Shown in pieces: positions 1 through 5,576 of a stretch of 6,767 nt of DNA (the stretch's first letter is position 1; each line of letters starts with the position of its first letter). The stretch is from contig JAKLQR010000120.1 of assembly GCA_022013235.1 (NCBI GenBank), positions 1 to 6,767 on the forward strand, read 5' to 3'. A program made the translations under genes and the position numbers. The notes beneath the pieces were generated by a model. That model did not search any database. It saw nothing but the letters and a program-made list of their open reading frames with translations, and was not told the DNA's origin. This DNA comes from Thermodesulfovibrionales bacterium (GTDB lineage Bacteria; Nitrospirota; Thermodesulfovibrionia; Thermodesulfovibrionales; SM23-35).

Positions 1-497
1 AATCCGAGACCTACCAGTGCATGGAATGCCGTCTCAGGGGCTGCCGACTTTGCTACAAAATAAAAACCCGCAAGGCCTATAATTCCGAGACCGACAACCA
101 TAACGCCGGTCACCGAGCCGCCCTTAAAAGCAAGGCCGAGTGCAGCCTGGAGGCCCTTGTGGGCTGCCTGAGCCGTGCGCACGTTGGCCCGCACCGATAC
201 CATCATGCCGATGTATCCGGCGAGCGCCGAACCGACCGTGTCGATGACGAACCCTATTGCCGTCCAGATCCCGAGGAAAGACAGAAGCACCGTCAAAATT
301 ACCGCAACAATAGCGACCGTTTTGTACTCGCGTGCGAGGAACGCCATTGCGCCCTCTTTTACCGCATTTGAGATCCCCTGCATCTTCTCATTCCCTGCGT
401 CCTGCTTTGACACCCACATTGCGGTCATCCCGGCGTATATAATGCCTAACACTCCGCAACCTAATGCAAAAAGTATCGTTGAACTCATACTTTCCAT
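1..497 (-). CDS. hppA: Membrane-bound ion-translocating pyrophosphatase, N-terminal part (runs off the left edge)
   Basis: Membrane pyrophosphatases hydrolyse pyrophosphate to phosphate and pump H+ or Na+ across the cytoplasmic membrane. The first 165 codons are visible; the family is usually 650-800 residues. Seen: a hydrophobic first helix (about residues 5-29), the family-typical segment GNEKMQGISNAVKEGAMAFL (35-54), a second helix (about 60-88), then GYIGMMVSVRANVRTAQAA (94-112), which strongly matches the start of this family, followed by a Gly-rich helix (about 126-148). The catalytic Asp/Lys motifs and the residues that separate H+ from Na+ and K+-dependent from K+-independent types lie outside the window, so the pumped ion is unknown. 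The ATG at 497 is chosen because a GGAGG lies 6 nt upstream. The ATG at 501 is out of frame, and the in-frame ATG at 488 is too far from the ribosome site. The gene follows qmoC in the same direction after 121 nt. Inferred role: removing pyrophosphate made by sulfate activation. Confidence 0.93.
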   Translation of the reverse strand, partial: MESMSSTILFALGCGVLGIIYAGMTAMWVSKQDAGNEKMQGISNAVKEGAMAFLAREYKTVAIVAVILTVLLSFLGIWTAIGFVIDTVGSALAGYIGMMVSVRANVRTAQAAHKGLQAALGLAFKGGSVTGVMVVGLGIIGLAGFYFVAKSAAPETAFHALVGLG

Positions 498-618
498 CCA
501 TTCCCTCCTTTTAAACTTATGTTACGAGCTAAAAGTGAAAAGCCAAAAAAATACAGCAACCTATTTATGTACCTTCCACCTCCCTCCTCCTTTCAAATAT
601 CTCAGAATAACCATGCGC
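498..618 (-). other. qmoC-hppA intergenic region with an orphan Shine-Dalgarno-like purine tract
   Basis: This gap of 121 nt contains no hairpin followed by a T-run, so I see no intrinsic terminator after qmoC and read-through into hppA is plausible. No convincing -35/-10 pair was found on the minus strand. A minus-strand purine tract at 572-594 holds two ribosome-binding cores, AAGGAGG (586-592) and GGGAGG (579-584). The first is 6 nt before a GTG at 579 that opens a reading frame of only four codons (GTG GAA GGT ACA, then TAA). No gene can be supported there. Confidence 0.5.
503..512 (-). promoter_or_regulatory. Ribosome binding site of hppA
   Basis: The minus strand reads AAAAGGAGGG, with the GGAGG core at 504-508, 6 nt before the ATG at 497. 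It decides between three nearby ATG codons (501, 497, 488). Only 497 is both in the pyrophosphatase frame and well spaced. Confidence 0.8.
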
Positions 619-1872
619 TTATTTTAGTTCAACGTCTCTATTGGTAGCCTTTGCAAAGACCATGGCCGTCGCTCTGTAAAGCATGTGGGCCATTTTGGAA
701 AATGGTGCGTAAGCGAACAGGAAGAAGACAACAATCAGGTGAACGAAGTATATTGCGTAGGCAAGCACCGCAATATCTGCCAATCTTACTAATTCAGCCA
801 GAATTCCGGAGGCCATAACCGCAAAAATAATATATATGAGCAGCCAGTCATAATACCCGCCCTTACCTGCCTTTTCCTGGTTCTTCAGTCTGTTGTTGAT
901 AACCAGCACTATTCCAATAAGCAGACCGAGCGCGCTTAGATTTGCAAGTATTTTCATGGGATCGGTCAACGGATACGGTGATGGTCCGAGCAGCCATGAG
1001 TAAGGCGTTTTCCCCATCGCGTGCATTATCTCGTATCCATATAAATAAAGGACTGCCCACGCGGTTGTTATCGCAAGTCCGGCAAAACTAAACAATACAA
1101 GCATATGAGCAAGTTTACGGTCTTTTGTTATATTGCATTGTTCAAAACGCCTGTGCGTCAGTATTTCACCGATTGTTTCGCCAATTGCACTGAGAATGCT
1201 GCCTTGTGGTACAGCACCAGTTGCCTGTTTCATGTCTTTCCAGTATCTTAAAATACCTATGGCCAGAGAAACAACCGCAAAAAGAAAAATCGGGACAAAA
1301 ACACCATCGATGTAATACGACTTGATCAATGATGAGTACGCAATTTTTCCGGCCTCATTCCTGATGGCGTCCAGATTCAGATGACCGAGAAATGCGAGGA
1401 TTATGCCAAAGATCACCGCAGGGACGGCAAGTAAAGGGACCAGAGATCCCGGTTTGCCAACCATTTTCCCCAAAAAGCTCGGTGCGGCATAATGCTCGAT
1501 AGAGAGTTTCCTCACCGCATTGAGTACTTCTCCCGGTTTTGCCCCCCTCGGACAGTATGCGGTACAGTCGCCGCATTGATGACAGAGCCAGATATCCGGA
1601 TTGCTAAAAAGCTTGTCCTTCAAGCCCCATTGCGCATGAATCATCTCTTTTCTCGGGAACGGGTTATCCTCAGGGGTGAGATTGCATACGACTGAGCATG
1701 TCGCACACTGATAACATTTCTTGAGTGATTCTCCTCCCCCCGTCATGATTTCATTGACAAACTTCAAATCCGGCGTGACAATATCTCCGACAAAAGGTTC
1801 AGGGGCCGGAGTTGCCTCAACCTGAGGCTCAGCTGCCGCCTCGGTTTTTGCTTCTATTTTTTCTTCTGCCAT
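619..1872 (-). CDS. qmoC: Quinone-interacting membrane-bound oxidoreductase subunit C (HdrC-like iron-sulfur domain fused to cytochrome b)
   Basis: QmoC anchors the Qmo complex in the membrane and exchanges electrons between the menaquinone pool and the QmoA/QmoB flavoproteins that serve APS reductase. The protein is 417 residues. Seen: an Ala/Glu/Pro-rich N-terminal stretch (2-26), then two four-cysteine [4Fe-4S] motifs of form CX2CX2CX3C, at Cys53/56/59/63 and Cys97/100/103/107, as in HdrC. Six hydrophobic helices follow (about 144-165, 190-211, 255-279, 308-326, 342-361, 366-390). His256 (LAHML), His378 (FVHLI) and His396 (MAHML) are candidate haem b ligands; His240 and His284 also lie near the helices. 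The fusion of an HdrC-like domain to an HdrE/NarI-like cytochrome b is the family hallmark. The ATG at 1872 is preferred over the GTG at 1878, because GGAGG ends 6 nt before the ATG but directly abuts the GTG. The gene lies 34 nt after qmoB and is presumably co-transcribed with it. Confidence 0.95.
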   Translation of the reverse strand: MAEEKIEAKTEAAAEPQVEATPAPEPFVGDIVTPDLKFVNEIMTGGGESLKKCYQCATCSVVCNLTPEDNPFPRKEMIHAQWGLKDKLFSNPDIWLCHQCGDCTAYCPRGAKPGEVLNAVRKLSIEHYAAPSFLGKMVGKPGSLVPLLAVPAVIFGIILAFLGHLNLDAIRNEAGKIAYSSLIKSYYIDGVFVPIFLFAVVSLAIGILRYWKDMKQATGAVPQGSILSAIGETIGEILTHRRFEQCNITKDRKLAHMLVLFSFAGLAITTAWAVLYLYGYEIMHAMGKTPYSWLLGPSPYPLTDPMKILANLSALGLLIGIVLVINNRLKNQEKAGKGGYYDWLLIYIIFAVMASGILAELVRLADIAVLAYAIYFVHLIVVFFLFAYAPFSKMAHMLYRATAMVFAKATNRDVELK

Positions 1873-1878
1873 ATTCAC

Positions 1879-1884
1879 CCTCCC
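1879..1884 (-). promoter_or_regulatory. Ribosome binding site of qmoC
   Basis: GGGAGG on the minus strand ends 6 nt before the ATG at 1872. The same sequence leaves no spacing to the in-frame GTG at 1878, which argues that the longer start is not used. Confidence 0.75.
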
Positions 1885-1906
1885 TTTACGGTCGTGGACA
1901 ATCTAT

Positions 1907-4135
1907 TTAAAATTCCTTGAACGGATTAGGCCCCATCTCTTTTACCTTCGCTGCAAATGTATTGAGCATGTCGGGAAGCTGGTGGTACTCATCAATAGCA
2001 ACCTGCATAAGCTGGACCCGTTCCGCCTCAAGCTGAAGCTTACTCAGTGTTTCGCCGACCTTACTGAAACGGTAGTTGGCAAGTTCGCTTCCCTTGACAA
2101 AATGACACTGATAATTTTCACCGTATTTGCATCCCAGAAGAAGGAACCCATCGATACCTTTTGCCATGGCGTCGGCAATCCACACAAGGTTCATACCGCC
2201 GAGACATCTGAGCGAGATAAACCGTATACAGGTATCGATCTGCTTGCGCTGCATAGCCAGGGTATCCAAGGCCGGATACGCGTCGTTCTCGCAGACCAGG
2301 CATACTATCCTGAACACATCTTCTTCCGGCACATCAATCGCTTTAATCATTGATCCAATCATATCGACACTGTAATCCTTGAAGGATACAATCCTCTCAG
2401 GGCAGGCTCCCAAACACGTACCGCACCGCCTGCACCTGTTCACGTTAAAAGAAGGGATGCCTTTCGCATCTTCCTCGATAGCGCCGAAAGGACATTCTTC
2501 AGTACATCTCTTGCACGCGGTACACCTGATCAGCTGGGGGTCAGGGAAGGACAGATCCCATGCACGGGGATGAACAGAGATGCCTTTTGCAACGTGGTCA
2601 ATACACTGAATGGCTTTAAAGGCTGCACCGGCTGCGTCTTCCTGGGCTTCTGTCATATTCATCGGCTGTCTGACGGTACCCGCCGCATAAATGCCGGTCC
2701 TTCTCGTTTCATACTGGAAACAGATGAAATTTGAGTCGGCAAATCCGCAGGCGCCTTCGAGAGACGGTAATTCCGGCCCCTGCCGGTAGGCAAGATTCAA
2801 GATAAACTCGGGCTTTAGCGTTGATTCAAGATAAGCTTTCTTCGGCTCGTCACCTTTTGCTACTGCTGCGGTAAGACCGTCAAGATACTCCTGGGGCGCT
2901 CTCGTTGTAGGAACCATCCCTGTGGCGAGCACGACAAGGTCAGCCTCAAATTTCGCTTTTTCCCCGAGCAAGGTATGTTCTACTTCAACGAAGAGATTGC
3001 CGTTTCCCGCATCGGACACCCCATGCACATCACCTTTTGTGAGCATGACGCCGGCGTCGTTCTGGGCCTCTCTGTAAAAGGCTTCAAGCCTTCCGGGAGT
3101 TCTTATGTCCTTATAGAATATCATCGCGAGAGAATTAGGGTTCTGCCGCACATAGCGTGCCTGTTTCAGCGAGGTTGCGCAGCACATCGACGAGCAATAC
3201 GGCAGATGCTCCGGGTCTCTGCTCCCCGCGCATTGAATAAAGGCGACCTTCGTCACTTCTTTGCCGTCGGAAGGCCTTGCAATCGGCCCTTGTTTCGCAA
3301 TTGCTTCAAATTCGACATTCGTTACAACATTCTTGAATTTTCCATAGCCGAGATGGCCGAGCTTGGTTGCATCATAGGGGACCCCTCCGGTAGCCATGAC
3401 AATGGCGCCTATCTTTACCGTTTCAGTCCCTGAAGCACCCGAAATTGTTACATCGAATAACCCGGGCTGGCCTTCGGTTTTTTCAACTCTTGATGATTTA
3501 TACACCTTTATATTCGGATGACTTTCAACCTCTTTTGCGGTTTTCTCAATATCGGTATCCACAATGATCGGCTCTTTGAAATCCCTCGTCGGTATCTTTT
3601 TGTAGAGTTTTCTCGCAAACCCTCCGAGTTCCGGCTCTTTCTCCACGAGGAAAACCTTATATCCTGTATTCGCGGCTTCAAGCGCCGCTGTCATTCCGGA
3701 GATACCCCCTCCGATCACAAGGAGATCATTGCTGAGATTTTCCAGGATGGCGGGCGTGGGGAGGTCGGATTTCTGCACTTTTACGGTTCCCATGGCAATG
3801 TAATCCTCAGCCAGCGCCTGGGTTTCCTCGTCATTCGGTGGTTGAGTCCATGCTACAAATTCACGGATGTTGACCCGTTCGGTAAGACACCCGGGGAAAT
3901 CGAATTCTTCATATTTTACACGGGGAGAACAGGCGACTATTATGGCCGTATTCGTCCCGCCCTTAATATCATTTTTTATAAGCTGGATTCCTTCGGGGCT
4001 GCATAATACATCATGGACTTTAATATGCTCCTCTTGAATAGGTCCGCGCTTCGATACCTTTGTAAGTTTCTCTATATCAAGGGATTCGCCAATCCCGCAC
4101 CCTTTGCAGATGTATACGCCGAATTTCTTTTCCAT
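1907..4135 (-). CDS. qmoB: Quinone-interacting membrane-bound oxidoreductase subunit B (HdrA-like flavoprotein with ferredoxin and MvhD-like domains)
   Basis: QmoB is a cytoplasmic FAD and iron-sulfur subunit of Qmo, thought to relay electrons between QmoC/QmoA and APS reductase. It has 742 residues, in the usual range. Domains in order: an N-terminal region with Cys10, Cys13, Cys45, Cys69 and Cys83, typical of HdrA-like proteins; a flavin domain with dinucleotide-binding GGGISG (142-147) and the ribose-binding acid Glu165 (VEKEPELGG); the conserved segment QCAGSRDPEHLPYCSSMCC (301-319); the end of the flavin domain (AAGTVRQP, about 484-491); a two-cluster ferredoxin domain with Cys538/541/544/548 and Cys568/571/574/578; and a C-terminal MvhD/FlpD-like domain (about 608-742) with Cys612, Cys615, Cys636, Cys644, Cys669 and Cys677. 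In methanogens MvhD carries a [2Fe-2S] cluster and links hydrogenase to heterodisulfide reductase, so an electron-entry or docking role here is inferred. The start codon is 9 nt past the qmoA stop. Confidence 0.96.
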   Translation of the reverse strand: MEKKFGVYICKGCGIGESLDIEKLTKVSKRGPIQEEHIKVHDVLCSPEGIQLIKNDIKGGTNTAIIVACSPRVKYEEFDFPGCLTERVNIREFVAWTQPPNDEETQALAEDYIAMGTVKVQKSDLPTPAILENLSNDLLVIGGGISGMTAALEAANTGYKVFLVEKEPELGGFARKLYKKIPTRDFKEPIIVDTDIEKTAKEVESHPNIKVYKSSRVEKTEGQPGLFDVTISGASGTETVKIGAIVMATGGVPYDATKLGHLGYGKFKNVVTNVEFEAIAKQGPIARPSDGKEVTKVAFIQCAGSRDPEHLPYCSSMCCATSLKQARYVRQNPNSLAMIFYKDIRTPGRLEAFYREAQNDAGVMLTKGDVHGVSDAGNGNLFVEVEHTLLGEKAKFEADLVVLATGMVPTTRAPQEYLDGLTAAVAKGDEPKKAYLESTLKPEFILNLAYRQGPELPSLEGACGFADSNFICFQYETRRTGIYAAGTVRQPMNMTEAQEDAAGAAFKAIQCIDHVAKGISVHPRAWDLSFPDPQLIRCTACKRCTEECPFGAIEEDAKGIPSFNVNRCRRCGTCLGACPERIVSFKDYSVDMIGSMIKAIDVPEEDVFRIVCLVCENDAYPALDTLAMQRKQIDTCIRFISLRCLGGMNLVWIADAMAKGIDGFLLLGCKYGENYQCHFVKGSELANYRFSKVGETLSKLQLEAERVQLMQVAIDEYHQLPDMLNTFAAKVKEMGPNPFKEF

Positions 4136-4140
4136 CCCTA

Positions 4141-4145
4141 CCTCC
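4141..4145 (-). promoter_or_regulatory. Ribosome binding site of qmoB, overlapping the qmoA stop codon
   Basis: GGAGG on the minus strand begins with the last base of the qmoA TAG stop (4145) and lies 5 nt before the qmoB ATG at 4135. This overlap favours translational coupling of qmoA and qmoB and supports the chosen qmoB start. Confidence 0.8.
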
Positions 4146-5398
4146 TATTTCAAGCTCCGGATGCTCTTCATCGCAGCACCGGTAGCATCCTGGACTGATC
4201 TCGCAACATCAGCAGGGTTCTTTATGGTTCCAACCGCATAGATCCCTTTCTTCAGGGCGCCGTCATCGACAAGCCCGTCGACCGTGTGGGCAATATTCAT
4301 CCCAACCTTCGAACTCTTTGTCGTAGCTTCCATGCCTGTCGCAAGGACAACCATATCAAATGTCTCCTTGATCTTGCCGCCGCCGTATATATCTTCAACG
4401 ACTACTGTGACATCCTTTGACCCGGCTTCTTCAACGATACTCGCAACCTTGCCTTTCACAAAAGACACTTTCGGATCATCCTTTATTTTCCAGTAGAACC
4501 TCTGTTCATAAAGACCGGGGGTCCTTATGTCTATATAATATATTGTTACTTTTGCATCAGGGTACTGTTCTCTGATATACATCGCGTGTTTTAATGAGGC
4601 AAGGCAGCAGATGTATGAACAGTATGGGAGATGGTTTTCATCTCTCGAACCTGCACACTGAACAAACGCGACATTCTTAACTTCCTTCCCATCAGAGGGA
4701 CGTATAATTTTGCCCTTTGTAGGCCCGTCTCCGGAAGCCAGCCTTTCCATCATCATGTTGGTAATAACATTTTTGATTTGTCCTGACCCGAGGAGGTCAA
4801 GCTTGCTCATATCATAGGGATTCCATCCCGTTGCAAGGACAACTGCCCCGACCTTGATGTTCACCGTTTCAGGTTTCATGTCAAGGTCAATCGCATTGTA
4901 TTTACATGCTTCAACGCATGCTTTCATGCAGTCGTTGGAACAGGTTTTTGCGTCTATTACATACTGAAAAGGAAAAGCCTGTTCGTGGGGAAGATATGCG
5001 GCCTTTGTCTTATCCATGCCGAAGTTAAAATCATTTTCGCGGTAGGAAGGACACGCTTCAGCGCAGGCGTTGCACCCTACACATTTATCATTCACATATC
5101 TCGGGTGAAGGTTTATGGTTACGTCAAAATTCCCTTCTTCCCCCTGGATGCTCTCCACTTCCGCCAGCGTATAGAACTTCATGCGGGGGTTGTTTTTGAT
5201 TCTCTTGAACTGAATCTCCAGACCGCAGTTTGGTGGACAGAGTTTCCAGAAATATTTGTTGATCTGTGCAACCCTGCCGCCAAGATATGGGCTCTTTTCT
5301 ACGATATGAGCTTCAAATCCCGCCTCTGCCACTTCGATGGCTGTAGTAAGGCCGCTCATACCCCCTCCGACTACAAGAACTTTTTTATTCTCTGCCAT
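4145..5398 (-). CDS. qmoA: Quinone-interacting membrane-bound oxidoreductase subunit A (HdrA-like flavoprotein)
   Basis: QmoA is a cytoplasmic FAD subunit of the Qmo complex, related to HdrA of heterodisulfide reductase, in the electron path between menaquinol and APS reductase. It has 417 residues. Seen: the dinucleotide-binding motif GGGMSG (11-16) with Glu34 (VEKSPYLGGR) for the FAD ribose; CPPNC (Cys54, Cys58); a ferredoxin-type CX2CX2CX3C (Cys106/109/112/116); a second cysteine series spaced CX3CX3CX3C (Cys153/157/161/165); the Qmo/HdrA segment QCAGSRDENHLPYCSYICC (247-265); and a C-terminal flavin-domain end GIYAVGTIKNP (385-395). It is first in the qmo cluster. An upstream in-frame ATG at 5431 would add 11 residues (MWLTALKKEDS), but AAGGAGG lies exactly 5 nt before the ATG at 5398 and that extension does not resemble the family, so 5398 is used. 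A predicted promoter and a leader stem-loop lie immediately upstream. Confidence 0.96.
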   Translation of the reverse strand: MAENKKVLVVGGGMSGLTTAIEVAEAGFEAHIVEKSPYLGGRVAQINKYFWKLCPPNCGLEIQFKRIKNNPRMKFYTLAEVESIQGEEGNFDVTINLHPRYVNDKCVGCNACAEACPSYRENDFNFGMDKTKAAYLPHEQAFPFQYVIDAKTCSNDCMKACVEACKYNAIDLDMKPETVNIKVGAVVLATGWNPYDMSKLDLLGSGQIKNVITNMMMERLASGDGPTKGKIIRPSDGKEVKNVAFVQCAGSRDENHLPYCSYICCLASLKHAMYIREQYPDAKVTIYYIDIRTPGLYEQRFYWKIKDDPKVSFVKGKVASIVEEAGSKDVTVVVEDIYGGGKIKETFDMVVLATGMEATTKSSKVGMNIAHTVDGLVDDGALKKGIYAVGTIKNPADVARSVQDATGAAMKSIRSLK

Positions 5399-5403
5399 AC
5401 TAT

Positions 5404-5410
5404 CCTCCTT
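5404..5410 (-). promoter_or_regulatory. Ribosome binding site of qmoA
   Basis: The minus strand reads AAGGAGG, 5 nt before the ATG at 5398. It fixes the start at 5398 rather than at the upstream in-frame ATG at 5431. Confidence 0.85.
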
Positions 5411-5420
5411 CTTTAGGGCA

Positions 5421-5476
5421 GTAAGCCACAAAGAGAGGGTTACGGAGTATCAGATAACCATCTCTTTTTGACTTAC
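5421..5476 (-). repeat. 22-bp imperfect stem-loop in the predicted qmoA 5' leader
   Basis: The arms are 5455-5476 and 5421-5442, with a 12-nt loop (5443-5454). Read as RNA from the minus strand, the first arm starts GUAAGUCA and the second ends GGCUUAC. Of 22 positions, 19 are Watson-Crick pairs, one is G-U and two are mismatches, and the core AAAGAGA/TCTCTTT is uninterrupted. No T-run follows on either strand, so it is not an ordinary intrinsic terminator. It starts about 9 nt after the predicted transcription start and ends 10 nt before the qmoA ribosome site. That position would suit an mRNA-stabilising, processing or translation-control hairpin. The structure is seen directly; the role is inferred. 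Confidence 0.75.
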
Positions 5477-5492
5477 TTTATAAACGGGACTA

Positions 5493-5501
5493 ATTATAGC
5501 A
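5493..5501 (-). promoter_or_regulatory. Predicted extended -10 promoter of qmoABC
   Basis: The minus strand reads TGC TATAAT, a perfect -10 hexamer (5493-5498) with the extended-10 TGN motif (5499-5501). No good -35 box lies 17 nt upstream. A perfect TTGACA does occur (5506-5511), but only 7 nt before the -10, too close to pair with it. Transcription would start near G5485, giving a leader of about 87 nt. The site is downstream of the aprA terminator and upstream of qmoA, which fits an independent qmo transcription start. Confidence 0.6.
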
Positions 5502-5533
5502 CAACTGTCAATAAAAATCTGTATAGAAACAGG

Positions 5534-5563
5534 AAAAAAACGGGGGAGGTTTTACCCTCCCCC
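5534..5563 (-). terminator. Intrinsic terminator after aprA
   Basis: On the minus strand, GGGGGAGG (5563-5556) and CCTCCCCC (5549-5542) form a perfect 8-bp, mostly G-C stem around the loop GTAAAA. One G (5541) and then seven T (5540-5534) follow. The stem begins 13 nt after the aprA stop codon. The features and placement are textbook for a rho-independent terminator, so the aprA transcript probably ends here, at least in part. Confidence 0.9.
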
Positions 5564-5576
5564 ATCTCTTAAATAA

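Noticed and set aside
498..570. Possible promoter for hppA in the A/T-rich gap
   Set aside because: The best -10-like hexamer (TAACAT) matches at only four of six positions and has no acceptable -35 at normal spacing.
561..614. Short frame of 17 codons starting 4 nt after the qmoC stop (begins MVILRYLK)
   Set aside because: There is no ribosome site before its ATG, it is very short, and its middle is formed by the purine-rich tract.
175..627. Plus-strand open frame of 150 codons at the left end
   Set aside because: It overlaps hppA in antisense and runs on through the non-coding gap. The minus-strand frame gives an unmistakable pyrophosphatase, while this one resembles nothing and has no ribosome site.
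2975..3433. Plus-strand open frame of 152 codons inside qmoB
   Set aside because: It is an antisense shadow; the qmoB frame here encodes the conserved QCAGSRD segment.
3518..4006. Plus-strand open frame of 162 codons inside qmoB
   Set aside because: It is an antisense shadow of a strongly supported gene; its translation shows no recognisable domain.
4985..5416. Plus-strand open frame of 143 codons opposite the start of qmoA
   Set aside because: It is antisense to the flavin and iron-sulfur motifs of QmoA, and there is no sign of independent coding.
5399..5431. N-terminal extension of QmoA by 11 residues from the ATG at 5431
   Set aside because: The ribosome site at 5404-5410 lies inside this extension and points to the ATG at 5398. 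The added residues do not look like QmoA.
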